Below, piece after piece: positions 1 to 8,524 of a DNA stretch of 64,000 nucleotides (positions within the stretch are counted from its first letter, which is position 1; every line of letters starts with the position of its first letter). Source of the stretch: Halomonas sp. H10-9-1 (GTDB lineage Bacteria > Pseudomonadota > Gammaproteobacteria > Pseudomonadales > Halomonadaceae); assembly GCF_040147005.1 (NCBI RefSeq), contig NZ_JAMSHO010000001.1, positions 124,001-188,000 on the forward strand, read 5' to 3'. A program made the position numbers and the translations under genes. The notes under the pieces are model-generated. The model had not been told where the DNA came from. It did no database searches and worked only from the letters and a program-made list of their open reading frames with translations.

Positions 1-716
1 CCGGCCCGCAGGATCAGCGTCGAACCCGCGAGGGTAGCGATCGCCACCGCCCCCATGTTGATCCAGTAGGGCGGGGTCAGGTTCTCTACCGTCACCTTGA
101 GGAAAGTGAGGCGATAGAAGATCAGGGTGATGATCGCCAGATAGAGCATGCAACCGATCAGGAACATGCACAGCGCAAAGAACAGGCGCAGGTCGGCCGG
201 TCCTTCCCAGGGCAGCAGCGCGGTGAGAATCGATACCGAGTGGGTGCTGACCGCTGCCAGCAGCCAGGCACCGTTGATGCCTGAAGTGAGGTTGGGCTTC
301 TCGGCACGCGTCGTCACGGCGATGAAGAACAGGTACATGATGAGGCCCCACAGCGTCAGGCCCACCCACCAGAATTCGGCGGCGATGGCGTCGCTGTCGG
401 CTACGATATGAAACTGGGTGCCAAGGATGCAGGTCCCGGCGACGATGGTGAAGAAGCCGGGCCCGCGGGCGTGGTCGACCATGTCGCCGGCCAGGCGTTC
501 GGGGTAGCGCACCAGGCGGATCAGGGTCAGCAACCACAGTGCAATATAAGCCAGCAGGTTGGCGCCCAGCAGTGCCCAGGATACCAGCGTCAGCCCCAGC
601 AGATGGCAGGCGATGGAGGTGGCGCCGGTGGCCATGATCACCGCGAAGTAGCCCGGAAAGAGCTCGGCCGCGGCGCGGTCGATGATACCGGCGCCGTGCG
701 CAAGACGCTTCAGCAT
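1..716 (-). CDS. TDT-family (TehA/C4-dicarboxylate type) permease, 3' part cut by window edge
   Basis: The reading frame starts at an ATG at 716-714 and stays open to the window edge, giving about 238 residues of a polytopic membrane protein. The start MLKRLAHGAGIIDRAAAELF, followed by GYFAVIMATGATS and then alternating hydrophobic segments, fits the tellurite-resistance/dicarboxylate transporter (TDT) superfamily. Members of that family export or import small anions such as sulfite, malate or tellurite. The start codon overlaps the stop of the upstream PLP enzyme (ATGCTGA), so the two are probably translationally coupled. Sitting beside a sulfur amino-acid enzyme makes a sulfite-type substrate possible, but this is inference. 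The C-terminus is not in the window. Confidence 0.7.
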   Translation of the reverse strand, partial: MLKRLAHGAGIIDRAAAELFPGYFAVIMATGATSIACHLLGLTLVSWALLGANLLAYIALWLLTLIRLVRYPERLAGDMVDHARGPGFFTIVAGTCILGTQFHIVADSDAIAAEFWWVGLTLWGLIMYLFFIAVTTRAEKPNLTSGINGAWLLAAVSTHSVSILTALLPWEGPADLRLFFALCMFLIGCMLYLAIITLIFYRLTFLKVTVENLTPPYWINMGAVAIATLAGSTLILRA

Positions 717-1912
717 CGGCCTGATTCGAGGGGAGCCAGGGCGCGTTTCAGGTCATTCAGCAGGTCTTCGACATCCTCCAGGCCGATCGATAGGCGCAAC
801 ATGCTGTCGGTGATGCCGCGCCGTTGCCGCGCCTCGGCGGTGAGTTCTGCATGGGAGGTGGTACAGGGCTGAGTGACCAGGCTTTCGGCGCCACCGAGGC
901 TGGGGGCCAGGGTGAAGAGTTCCAGTCGGTCGGCGACGCCTGTGGCGGCATCGCGCCCGCCGGTAATCTCCAGGGTGAGCATGCCGCCGAAGCCACTCAT
1001 CTGGCGCTGCGCCAGGGCATGACCGGGGTGTGAGTCAAGACCGGGATAAAGAACCCGCTCGATGGCGGGGTGTTCCCGCAGCGCCTCGGCGAGGCTCTGG
1101 GCCGAAGCGTTGTGGCGTTGCATGCGCAGCGGCAGGGTACGCAGGCTGCGCGACAGCAGTGACGCCACCTGAGGAGATAGCACGCTGCCCAGATTCTGTC
1201 GCCAGCGCCACAGTGGGGCGAGCAACTCGGCCGACCCCATGACGGCACCGGCCGTGAGGTCACTGTGTCCACCCAGGTACTTGGTGGCGCTGTGTACCAC
1301 CAGGTCGGCGCCTAGCGCCAGCGGCCGCTGGTTGATCGGGGTGGCGAAGGTGCCGTCCACCGCCACCAGGGCGCCGTGGCGATGGGCCTGCTCGGCCACT
1401 GCCGCGATGTCGATCAGGCGCAGTGTCGGGTTGGTCGGTGTCTCCAGATAGACCAGCCCGATGCCCGACGCCAGCAGCCTTTCCAGGGCGTCGGGGGCGT
1501 ACCCCTCGAGCATGAAATGTGTCTCGATGCCCAGTTCGGGAAGCTGCTGCTCGAGCAGGCCCAGGGTGCCGCCATATACCTCGCCCAGGCAGGCGATACC
1601 GCGACGGCCGTGGCTCAGGAACAGGGTGCTGATGGCGGCCATGCCGGACGAGAAGGCCCATGCCGCCTCGGCACCCTCCAGCGCGGCCAGTGTCTCTTCA
1701 AGGGCAAATATCGTGGGGTTATGGCCATAGCGGGAGTAGAGAGGGCCTCGCCGACGTCCTTCGGCTACCTCCAGCAGGGCGGCGGTATCCGGGAAGGCGA
1801 AGGTGGTGGTGTCGTAGATCGGCATGTGGGGGCTGCCGAAGGCATCGCGTTGCTGCTGGCCATGTATGGCCAGGGTGGCGGGACCGTAGTGTGGCGATTG
1901 CGACTGGGACAT
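710..1912 (-). CDS. Cys/Met metabolism PLP-dependent enzyme (cystathionine gamma-synthase/lyase family)
   Basis: A 400-residue protein with the full fold-type I trans-sulfuration enzyme pattern. YSRYGHNPT lies near residue 59, the PLP-stacking region AWAFSSGMAAIS near 84, an ETPTNPT segment near 157, and the PLP lysine in SATKYLGGHSD (Lys211). The conserved C-terminal SLGGAESLVTQP is present. The family includes cystathionine gamma-synthase, cystathionine gamma-lyase, methionine gamma-lyase and O-acetylhomoserine sulfhydrylase, and I cannot separate these by eye. It is the first gene of a minus-strand pair with the TDT permease. The intergenic region upstream (1913-2131) is AT-richer than its surroundings and is shared with the divergent tetR gene. 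Confidence 0.85.
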   Translation of the reverse strand: MSQSQSPHYGPATLAIHGQQQRDAFGSPHMPIYDTTTFAFPDTAALLEVAEGRRRGPLYSRYGHNPTIFALEETLAALEGAEAAWAFSSGMAAISTLFLSHGRRGIACLGEVYGGTLGLLEQQLPELGIETHFMLEGYAPDALERLLASGIGLVYLETPTNPTLRLIDIAAVAEQAHRHGALVAVDGTFATPINQRPLALGADLVVHSATKYLGGHSDLTAGAVMGSAELLAPLWRWRQNLGSVLSPQVASLLSRSLRTLPLRMQRHNASAQSLAEALREHPAIERVLYPGLDSHPGHALAQRQMSGFGGMLTLEITGGRDAATGVADRLELFTLAPSLGGAESLVTQPCTTSHAELTAEARQRRGITDSMLRLSIGLEDVEDLLNDLKRALAPLESGRC

Positions 1913-2038
1913 GGCGGATCTCCGAACGAGCTTCCCTTAACGTTAGTCTCTTTTTTCAATCTATTCATTTATTTTCAATAAGTTATATTGTCATCCGGTT
2001 TCTTGTTGTCCGGATTTTCAGTCGCTTTCTCGGCTAAC

Positions 2039-2052
2039 TTGATCGTGATCAG
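2039..2052. promoter_or_regulatory. FNR/DNR-like box in the metB-like/tetR intergenic region
   Basis: The sequence TTGAT-CGTG-ATCAG matches the FNR/DNR dyad with one mismatch in the right half-site (ATCAG instead of ATCAA). It lies 127 bp upstream of the PLP enzyme and 80 bp upstream of tetR. It is the weakest of the six boxes I list, and its neighbours are not denitrification genes. Confidence 0.4.
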
Positions 2053-2096
2053 AAGTATGCTAATCACGCCTGGCAGAGAGGAGGGTTCACGCCTAG

Positions 2097-2116
2097 GATA
2101 GTAACCAATTACTATC
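2097..2116. promoter_or_regulatory. Inverted repeat, probable TetR autoregulatory operator
   Basis: GATAGTAA, a 4-base spacer CCAA, then TTACTATC form a perfect 8-4-8 palindrome that ends 15 bp before the tetR start codon. TetR-family repressors typically bind such dyads at their own promoter, so it is the likely control site of the tetR-adaptor-RND operon. Confidence 0.65.
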
Positions 2117-2131
2117 TTTAGAGGCTCGAGC

Positions 2132-2749
2132 ATGTCGCAGCGTCAGCATCTCCCCGCCGACGAGCGTCGGGAGCGTACCGTGGAGGCCGTCATCGAGCTT
2201 TGCGGCCGCGAGGAGCCCGCCACCCTGACCACGGGGCGTATCGCCCGCCGCATGGGCGTGACCCAGGGGGCGCTGTTTCGCCACTTCCCCAGCAAGGAGG
2301 CGATCTGGGAGGCGACGGTGGCCTGGATCGCCGAGCGGGTGATGGCGCGGGTCGCCACCGCCGCCGAAGGCGTCGATGACCCCCTGCTTGCCCTGAGGGC
2401 GATGTTCCTGGCCCATGTGGCCTTCATCGCCGAGCATCCGGGGGTGCCGCGGCTGTTGATGGGCCAGTTGCAGCATCCGCGGCCCACCGCCGCCGGGCGC
2501 CTGGTGCGCGAGCTGCTGGAGCGCTACCGGCGCCGCCTGCTGGGCCTGCTCGAGGAGGCCGGGCGTCGCGGGCAACTGCGCCCGGGGCTCGACCTGGATG
2601 CGGCGGCGACCCAGTTCATCGGCTGCGTCCAGGGGCTGGTGTTGCAGTCGCTGATCGCCGATGACGTCGCGGGCATCGTCGACCGGGCGCCGGCGGCCTT
2701 CGAGCTCTACCGGCACGGCATACGCTCAGGCGCGGGAGGTGGCGCATGA
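2132..2749 (+). CDS. TetR/AcrR-family transcriptional regulator
   Basis: A 205-residue protein with an N-terminal TetR helix-turn-helix. The segment TLTTGRIARRMGVTQGALFR followed by HFPSKEAIWEA (about residues 32-61) is the classic recognition region. The C-terminal two-thirds is the variable helical ligand-binding domain and is alanine- and leucine-rich. It probably represses its own operon through the palindrome at 2097-2116. Its stop codon overlaps the ATG of the adaptor gene (ATGA), so regulator and pump are co-transcribed. The inducer cannot be predicted. Confidence 0.88.
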   Translation: MSQRQHLPADERRERTVEAVIELCGREEPATLTTGRIARRMGVTQGALFRHFPSKEAIWEATVAWIAERVMARVATAAEGVDDPLLALRAMFLAHVAFIAEHPGVPRLLMGQLQHPRPTAAGRLVRELLERYRRRLLGLLEEAGRRGQLRPGLDLDAAATQFIGCVQGLVLQSLIADDVAGIVDRAPAAFELYRHGIRSGAGGGA

Positions 2750-4146
2750 GGCCCACGATACGGCGATTGGGGCGGGGGTTGGCGGTGCTGATCGGCGTCG
2801 TCGCGGGCGCGGCGCTGCTGGTCTTCTTCGTGGCCAACCGGCAGGCCCCCGAGCGCCAGGAGGCGGTGGCATTCGCCACCCCGGTCAGGATCGTCGAGGT
2901 CCAGCCTCTGGATGTGCGTCTGGAGGCGCGCGGACACGGCGTGGCGCGTCCCGCCGAGACCTGGCAGGCGGTAGCCAGCGTGGCGGGGCGCGTCGTCGAG
3001 CGCCACCCGCAACTGGAGAGTGGCACCCTGCTGCCCGAGGGCACCCTGCTGGTGGCACTGGATCCCAGCCGCTATGAGCTGGCCATCGCCGAGGCCGAGG
3101 CGGAGCTGGCCAGCCTGGCCGGCGAGTTGGCTCAGCTCGCGGCGGAGGAGGAGAACACCCGCCGCCTGATGGCGCTGGAGCAGCAGGCCCTGGCCCTGGC
3201 CGAGCAGGAGCTGACACGCATCGAGCGCCTGGCATCCAGCGGCTCGGTCTCCGGGTCACGACGCGACGAGCAGCGCCGCAGCACACTGGGGCAGCGCCAG
3301 GCGGTCGCTGCCCTGGAGAACAGCCTGACGCTGTTGCCCGCCCGGCGCGAGGTGCTCGAGGCTCAGCGTGAGCGCGCCGTGGTGCGCCTGGCCCAGGCCC
3401 AGCGCGACCTCACCGACACCCGCTTCGTGGCCCCCTACGACCTGCGGCTGGCCAGCGTGGAGGTAGAGCTGCACCAGTTCGTCGGCACCGGGCAGCGGCT
3501 GTTCCAGGCCGAGAGCCTGGCCGCAGCCGAGGTGGAGGCGCATATTCCCATCGACATGATGCGCCGCCTGCTGGCCGCGGTCATGCCGGCGGCATCTATC
3601 GACGCAGCGCCGGCCCTGGCCGAAGGGCTGGACCTGGCGGAGCGACTGGACTTCTCGGCGGTGCAGGCCGAGCTCTTCCTGGCCGGCGCCGAAGGAGTGG
3701 GCTGGACGGGGGAACTGGTGCGCGTGGCCAGCGGACTGGACCCGACCACCCGCACGGTACGCGCCGTGGTGCGGGTCGATCATCCCTACCGCGATGCCCG
3801 GCCGCCGGATCGCCCCCCGCTGCAGCGTGACATGTACGTGCGGACGTGGCTCAGCGCGCCCAGCCCTGAGCCTCGGCTGGTGATACCGGCCGCGGCGGTG
3901 CACCAGGGCGAGGTGTGGCTGGTGGATGCCGAGGCACGCCTCGAGCGACGCGCGGTGAGCGTGGCCTTCGAGCAGGGCAACCTGGCGGTGATCGCGGCGG
4001 GCCTGGCCCCGGGCGAGAGGGTGGTGGTCGATGATCTGCCCGCGGCGATCGCCGGCATGGCCCTCGCCCCACGTCGTGATGCGGCCCTGGAGGCGAGTAT
4101 CGCCGGGCAGGCACTGGGCGAGCGCCACGGGGAAGCCCAGCCATGA
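2746..4146 (+). CDS. RND efflux periplasmic adaptor subunit (HlyD/MFP family)
   Basis: A 466-residue membrane-fusion protein. A single N-terminal transmembrane or signal-anchor segment (about residues 10-29, LAVLIGVVAGAALLVFF) is followed by a lipoyl-like half-motif near residue 80. A long alpha-helical hairpin rich in Glu, Gln and Leu covers about residues 105-215. The second lipoyl half and beta-barrel contain FVAPYDLRLASVEVELHQFV near residue 228. It would bridge the downstream RND permease to an outer-membrane channel. No TolC-type gene lies nearby, so a distant one must be shared. It overlaps both neighbours by 4 bp. Confidence 0.88.
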   Translation: MRPTIRRLGRGLAVLIGVVAGAALLVFFVANRQAPERQEAVAFATPVRIVEVQPLDVRLEARGHGVARPAETWQAVASVAGRVVERHPQLESGTLLPEGTLLVALDPSRYELAIAEAEAELASLAGELAQLAAEEENTRRLMALEQQALALAEQELTRIERLASSGSVSGSRRDEQRRSTLGQRQAVAALENSLTLLPARREVLEAQRERAVVRLAQAQRDLTDTRFVAPYDLRLASVEVELHQFVGTGQRLFQAESLAAAEVEAHIPIDMMRRLLAAVMPAASIDAAPALAEGLDLAERLDFSAVQAELFLAGAEGVGWTGELVRVASGLDPTTRTVRAVVRVDHPYRDARPPDRPPLQRDMYVRTWLSAPSPEPRLVIPAAAVHQGEVWLVDAEARLERRAVSVAFEQGNLAVIAAGLAPGERVVVDDLPAAIAGMALAPRRDAALEASIAGQALGERHGEAQP

Positions 4147-7100
4147 TCCGCTGGTTCGCTGCCCACCCCACCGCCGCCAACCTGCTGCTGGTGCTGCTGC
4201 TCGCCGCCGGGCTCTTCACCGCCCCGTCGCTCAAGCGCGAGACCTTCCCCGACTACCGCCCGGTCGAGGTGGGCGTCGAGGTGGTCTATCGCGGGGCCAG
4301 CGCCGCGGACGTGGAAGACGCCGTGTGTCGCCGTCTGCATGAGGCGGTGAAGGGCGTGGAGTTCCTCGACGAGTTCGTCTGCGTGGCCCAGGACAACCTG
4401 GCCAGTGCCACCGCCACCATGCAGGCGGGAGGGGATCCCCTGCGCTTTCTCAGCGAGGTCGACACCGAGGTCGGAGCCATCAGCGAGTTTCCGGTCCGGG
4501 CCGACCCACCGGTGGTGCGCGAACTGCATCGCAGCGACCTGGTGGCGGCGGTGGCGGTAGCATCCGACATGCCCGCCGGCCAGCTCGAGGAGTACGCCCT
4601 GCGACTGGAGGAGCGCATCATGGCGCTGCCCGGCGTGGCGGACGTGGCGATCCACGGCATGTCCCAGCGCCAGTGGCAGGTGGAGGTGCCCGGCGAGGTG
4701 CTCGGCCAGCACGGCCTCTCGGCCCGCGAGCTGGCGCGGCGGGTCTCGGCCCAGAGCCTGGACCTGCCGCTGGGCACCCTGGAGACTCCCGCGCGCGATA
4801 TCCTGCTGCGCTTCACCGACCAGCGCCGCTCGCTTGCCGAGCTCGAGGGCCTGGTGGTGATCTCCGACCCGGCCGGCGGCGAGCTGACCCTGGGCGATAT
4901 CGCCAGCCTGACCGAGGCCGGTGAGCGCGAGGAGGAGAAGATTCGCTTCAACGGCGAGCCGGCGCTGGTGCTGGAGGTGAGCAAGAGCCTGCGTGACGAC
5001 TCCCTGACGGTGAAGGAGCGCCTCGAGGGACTGATCGAGGCCGAGCGCCGCCGCTTCGGTGATGGCATCACGCTGACCCTGACCCAGGACATGACCAGCA
5101 TTGTCCGCGACCGCCTGCAGATGCTGGTGGGCAACGGTGTCATGGGACTGGCGCTGGTGGTGCTGGTGATGAGCCTGTTCTTCCGTCCGCGCCTGGCGCT
5201 GTGGGCGGTGCTGGGGCTGCCCGCGGCCTTCATGGGGGCCTTCCTGGTGATGGGGCTCGCCGGCCTCTCCCTGAACATGATCACCCTGGTGGCGCTGCTG
5301 ATGGCCATCGGCATCGTCATGGACGACGCCATCGTGATCACCGACAACATCGCTGCCCACGCCGGCGAGAGTGCCTCGCCACTGGAGGCGGTAGTGGCGG
5401 GGACCCGCCAGGTGCTGCCTGGGGTGCTGTCGTCGTTTCTGACCACCGCCTCGGTCTTCGTGCCGCTCTCCTTCCTGGCCGGCGAACTGGGCGCGGTGCT
5501 TGAGGTACTGCCGGTGGTGCTGATCGCTGCCCTGGCGGCGAGCCTTGTCGAGGCCTTCTGGATCCTGCCCCACCATCTCAAGGGCAGTCTCAAGGGCAGT
5601 CTCAAGGGCAGTCTCAAGGGCAGCATCCGGCACCTGCAGCAGGGCCATGATTCTCGCTTTCGCAGCGCCTTCGACCGCGGCTTCGAGCGTTTCCGCGAGG
5701 GCGTGGGGCGGCTGGCCGACCGGGCGATCCGCTTCCGCCATGCGGTGCTGGGAGCGGTGCTCGCCGTGATGCTGGCCTCCGCCGGCTTCATGGCCGGCGG
5801 GCATGTGGGCAGCGAGGCGATGCCCGACATCGACGGCGACGTGCTGGAGGCGCGCCTGCTGATGCCCCAGGGCACGCCGCTCGAGCGTACCGAGGTGGTG
5901 GCCGGGCGGATCGAGGCGGCGCTGCGTGAGCTCGACGCCCGCTACTCTCCCGAGCAGCCCCAGGGCGCGGCGCTGGTGGAGGCGATCCAGGTGCGCTTCA
6001 ACCACAACGCCAGCGCCCGGGAGGCGGGGCCCCACGTGGCCACGGTCAGTGTCGACCTGCTCACCGCCGAGCGTCGTTCGGTCACGCTGGACACCCTGTC
6101 CGGCGAGTGGCGCGCGGCGATCGGCGAGATCCCGGGGGTGCAGCGCCTGATCATCCAGGAGCCGGGCTTCGGCCCCGCCGGGGTGCCCGTGGAGGTGCGC
6201 CTTACCGGCGAGGATCTCGAGGCCATGAAGGCGGCGGCCCGCGAGCTGGTCACGCGCCTCGAAGGCTACTCGGCGGTCTACAATGTCATGGATGACCAGC
6301 GACTGGGCAAGCCCCAGCGCACCTACTCCCTGGCACCGGGCGCCCACGGTCTGGGGCTCACCGCCGAGGAGGTGGCAAGCCAGCTGCGCGCCGCCCTGCT
6401 CGGCGAGATCGCCGATACCCAGCGCATTGGTGAGCAGGAGATCGAGGTGCTGGTACGCCAGGCCGAGGCCGACCGCGACGGTCTCGACGACCTGGTCGAC
6501 CAGGCCCTGATGCTCCCGGATGGCAGCCGCGTGCCGCTTTCGGTGGTGACCGAGGTGGCCGAGCGCCGCGAGTGGGCGCGCATCACCCGCATCGACGGGC
6601 AGCGCACCGTCACCGTGGAGGCCAACGTGGATGCCCGCCAGGCCAGTGGCCAGGCCATCGTCGACGACCTCGTCGGCAGTGGCTGGCTGGCCGACTTCGA
6701 GGAGCGCCACCCCGAAGTGGCGATCACCTTCGAGGGGCAGGTGGCCAGCTCCGCGGAGACCGGCGGCTCCATCGCCCGTGGTCTGCTGATCGGCCTGGTG
6801 GGAATCTTCGTGATCCTCTCCTTCCAGTTCCGCAGCTACATGGAGCCGCTGATCGTCATGCTCTCGATCCCGTTGGCCTTCATCGGCGCCATCTGGGGGC
6901 ACGTGATCATGGGCTACTATCTCTCCATGCCCTCGTTGATCGGCGCTGCCTCGCTGGCCGGCATCGTGGTCAACAATGCCATCCTGCTGATCCACTTCAT
7001 CAAGACGCACCGCGAGCGGGGCCTGGACGCGGCAGCGGCCGCCGGCCAGGCCTGCCGCGACCGGCTGCGCGCCATCCTGATCTCCTCCACCACCACCATT

Positions 7101-7277
7101 GCGGGCCTCGCGCCCCTGCTGGCCGAGACCAGCAGCCAGGCGGATGCCATCAAGCCGCTGGTGATCGCCGTGGTGTTCGGCCTGTTGAGCGCGACGGTGC
7201 TGGTCTTGCTGGTCATCCCGGCGCTTTATGTGCTGTTCGATGACTGGGGCTGGACCGGTGGAGGTGAGCACCGCTGA
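4143..7277 (+). CDS. RND-superfamily efflux permease (AcrB/MMPL-like, HAE type)
   Basis: A 1044-residue inner-membrane proton antiporter subunit of the usual RND length. The N-terminus MIRWFAAHPTAANLLLVLLL is TM1, followed by the periplasmic porter domain. The proton-relay acidic pair in TM4 is present as GIVMDDAIVITDN (Asp394 and Asp395). The second half repeats the topology and ends with SAASLAGIVVNNAILLIHF-type segments in TM10. An unusual four-copy 12-bp tandem repeat encodes lysine-glycine-serine-leucine units in the loop between the two halves. Substrate class (drug, fatty acid, metal or solvent) is not readable. The absence of the heavy-metal CusA signature region makes an organic substrate more likely. 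Confidence 0.9.
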   Translation: MIRWFAAHPTAANLLLVLLLAAGLFTAPSLKRETFPDYRPVEVGVEVVYRGASAADVEDAVCRRLHEAVKGVEFLDEFVCVAQDNLASATATMQAGGDPLRFLSEVDTEVGAISEFPVRADPPVVRELHRSDLVAAVAVASDMPAGQLEEYALRLEERIMALPGVADVAIHGMSQRQWQVEVPGEVLGQHGLSARELARRVSAQSLDLPLGTLETPARDILLRFTDQRRSLAELEGLVVISDPAGGELTLGDIASLTEAGEREEEKIRFNGEPALVLEVSKSLRDDSLTVKERLEGLIEAERRRFGDGITLTLTQDMTSIVRDRLQMLVGNGVMGLALVVLVMSLFFRPRLALWAVLGLPAAFMGAFLVMGLAGLSLNMITLVALLMAIGIVMDDAIVITDNIAAHAGESASPLEAVVAGTRQVLPGVLSSFLTTASVFVPLSFLAGELGAVLEVLPVVLIAALAASLVEAFWILPHHLKGSLKGSLKGSLKGSIRHLQQGHDSRFRSAFDRGFERFREGVGRLADRAIRFRHAVLGAVLAVMLASAGFMAGGHVGSEAMPDIDGDVLEARLLMPQGTPLERTEVVAGRIEAALRELDARYSPEQPQGAALVEAIQVRFNHNASAREAGPHVATVSVDLLTAERRSVTLDTLSGEWRAAIGEIPGVQRLIIQEPGFGPAGVPVEVRLTGEDLEAMKAAARELVTRLEGYSAVYNVMDDQRLGKPQRTYSLAPGAHGLGLTAEEVASQLRAALLGEIADTQRIGEQEIEVLVRQAEADRDGLDDLVDQALMLPDGSRVPLSVVTEVAERREWARITRIDGQRTVTVEANVDARQASGQAIVDDLVGSGWLADFEERHPEVAITFEGQVASSAETGGSIARGLLIGLVGIFVILSFQFRSYMEPLIVMLSIPLAFIGAIWGHVIMGYYLSMPSLIGAASLAGIVVNNAILLIHFIKTHRERGLDAAAAAGQACRDRLRAILISSTTTIAGLAPLLAETSSQADAIKPLVIAVVFGLLSATVLVLLVIPALYVLFDDWGWTGGGEHR
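5577..5624 (+). repeat. In-frame 12-bp tandem repeat in the RND permease
   Basis: The unit CTCAAGGGCAGT occurs four times in tandem (the last copy ends AGC). It encodes LKGS repeats in the cytoplasmic linker between the two halves of the pump. Each unit keeps the frame, so copy-number changes would only lengthen or shorten a basic, flexible linker. Confidence 0.95.
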
Positions 7278-7327
7278 CGATACCGCGTGGCGTGCGCTTG
7301 ACTACGGCGTTTCCTCGACTAGCTTTA

Positions 7328-7350
7328 AAGATGCATTTCTTTTGCGTCTA
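7328..7350 (+). promoter_or_regulatory. NsrR-like operator candidate upstream of the SdhB operon
   Basis: The left half-site AAGATGCATTT is identical to the classical NsrR half-site. After one base (C), the right half TTTTGCGTCTA is degenerate. It lies 33 bp upstream of the 7383 start codon. Four other sites of the same kind precede NO-related genes in this window, which supports the reading. Confidence 0.45.
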
Positions 7351-7382
7351 TTGTCGTTCGAGGCACTCATCAGGAGGCTATC

Positions 7383-7730
7383 ATGCCCATTGCCCACCGC
7401 TCGCTTTCTCCCCGGAAGAGGCTCGCCGCTGGCCTGGTGCTGGCGACATCGCTGGCTCTGGGTGGCATCGTCAGTGCGGATGAACACGAGGCGTCGGCGG
7501 CGGAAGAGACCTGGCTGCCAAGCCTGATCACCGAGACACCCCAGGAGGGCTTCGCCCTGGCGGTCAAGCTCTCCCAGAAGGGGGTAGCGACGACCCAACC
7601 GGATGCCGAGGTGCGCAAGGAGCAGCGCCCCGAGTATGCGGAGGATCCCGACAGCCTGATCGCGGCCTCCCACGTGATTGCCACCCACTTCCAGACCGTC
7701 GCCGCGGCCAATGACTACTGGCGAGAGTGA
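7383..7730 (+). CDS. Small exported protein of unknown function
   Basis: A 115-residue protein preceded by a consensus AGGAGG ribosome site. Residues 1-32 form a signal peptide: a basic n-region with SPRKR, a hydrophobic core LAAGLVLATSLALGG, and a probable cleavage after VSA. The mature part is short and charged, without cysteines or a recognised domain. It contains an LPSLITETPQEGFALAV segment and ends in ANDYWRE. I do not recognise the family. It is the first gene after the NsrR-like site and is followed 59 bp later by an SdhB homologue, so it may be co-expressed under NO stress. Confidence 0.75.
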   Translation: MPIAHRSLSPRKRLAAGLVLATSLALGGIVSADEHEASAAEETWLPSLITETPQEGFALAVKLSQKGVATTQPDAEVRKEQRPEYAEDPDSLIAASHVIATHFQTVAAANDYWRE

Positions 7731-7789
7731 CCCGGAAAAGAGAGCGACCCGAAAAAGAGTGAGCTCGATTCATCGCTGGGAGAGCGGCC

Positions 7790-8497
7790 ATGATCAAGGT
7801 ACGGCTCTATCGCTACCACCCCGAGGGGGACGACCTGCCGCGGATGGAAAGCCTGGAGGTCGAGGAGCGTTTTCGTAAGGCGATGGTGCTCGACGTGCTC
7901 GAACACCTGAAGCAGCAGGATGCCACCCTGACCTATCGGCGCTCCTGCCGCGAGGGGGTGTGTGGCTCCGACGGCATGAATATCAACGGCAAGAACGGCC
8001 TGGCCTGCATCACATCGGTGGAGGAGGTGCTGGGCAGCGGCGACACCCTGACGCTGCGCCCGCTCCCCGGCATGCCGGTGATCCGCGACCTGGTCGTCGA
8101 CCAGGCGCTGTTCTTCCGCCAGTTCGAGAAGATCCGCCCCTGGCTGATCAACGATGAGCCGCCCACCGCCACCGAACGACGCCAGAGCCCCGCGGATCGC
8201 GAGAAGCTCGACGGCCTCTACGAATGCATCCTGTGCGCCTGCTGCAGTTCGGCCTGCCCCTCCTGGTGGTGGAACCCGGACAAGTACATCGGCCCGGCCG
8301 GCCTCATCCAGGCCTATCGGTTCCTGATCGACAGCCGGGACACCGCCACCGACGAGCGATTGGCCGAGCTCGATGACCCCTTCAGCGTGTTTCGCTGCCG
8401 ACAGATCGGCAACTGCACCTGGGTGTGTCCCAAGGGGCTCAACCCGATGCGCGCCATCGGCCATATCAAGGCGATGCTGTTGGCGCGTGGCAGCTGA
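7790..8497 (+). CDS. sdhB: Succinate dehydrogenase iron-sulfur subunit (SdhB), orphan copy
   Basis: The 235-residue length and sequence closely follow enterobacterial SdhB. The [2Fe-2S] ligands are in SCREGVCGSDG (Cys53, Cys58, Asp61) and NGLAC (Cys73). The [4Fe-4S] and [3Fe-4S] region starts CILCACCSSACPSWWWNPDK at Cys146, and RCRQIGNCTWVCPKGLNP supplies the remaining cysteines. SdhB passes electrons from the flavoprotein SdhA to ubiquinone. Here sdhC, sdhD and sdhA are absent; the neighbours are a small exported protein and a helical CXXCH protein. An extra SdhB next to hmp and behind an NsrR-like site suggests a replacement subunit for NO-damaged complex II, which is inference. A fumarate-reductase-type role is less likely because of the SdhB-like cluster spacing. 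Confidence 0.9.
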   Translation: MIKVRLYRYHPEGDDLPRMESLEVEERFRKAMVLDVLEHLKQQDATLTYRRSCREGVCGSDGMNINGKNGLACITSVEEVLGSGDTLTLRPLPGMPVIRDLVVDQALFFRQFEKIRPWLINDEPPTATERRQSPADREKLDGLYECILCACCSSACPSWWWNPDKYIGPAGLIQAYRFLIDSRDTATDERLAELDDPFSVFRCRQIGNCTWVCPKGLNPMRAIGHIKAMLLARGS

Positions 8498-8524
8498 TGC
8501 CATCTCGAGCGAGTGGAGGAAGCC

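Noticed and set aside
5577..5624. Tandem repeats as a CRISPR-like array
   Set aside because: Units are 12 bp, directly adjacent, without spacers and inside a coding frame.
3786..7271. A 1161-codon minus-strand frame opposite the RND pump
   Set aside because: It mirrors the high-GC codon pattern of the RND and adaptor genes. The product is His/Gln/Arg-rich without any domain, which is typical of an antisense shadow.
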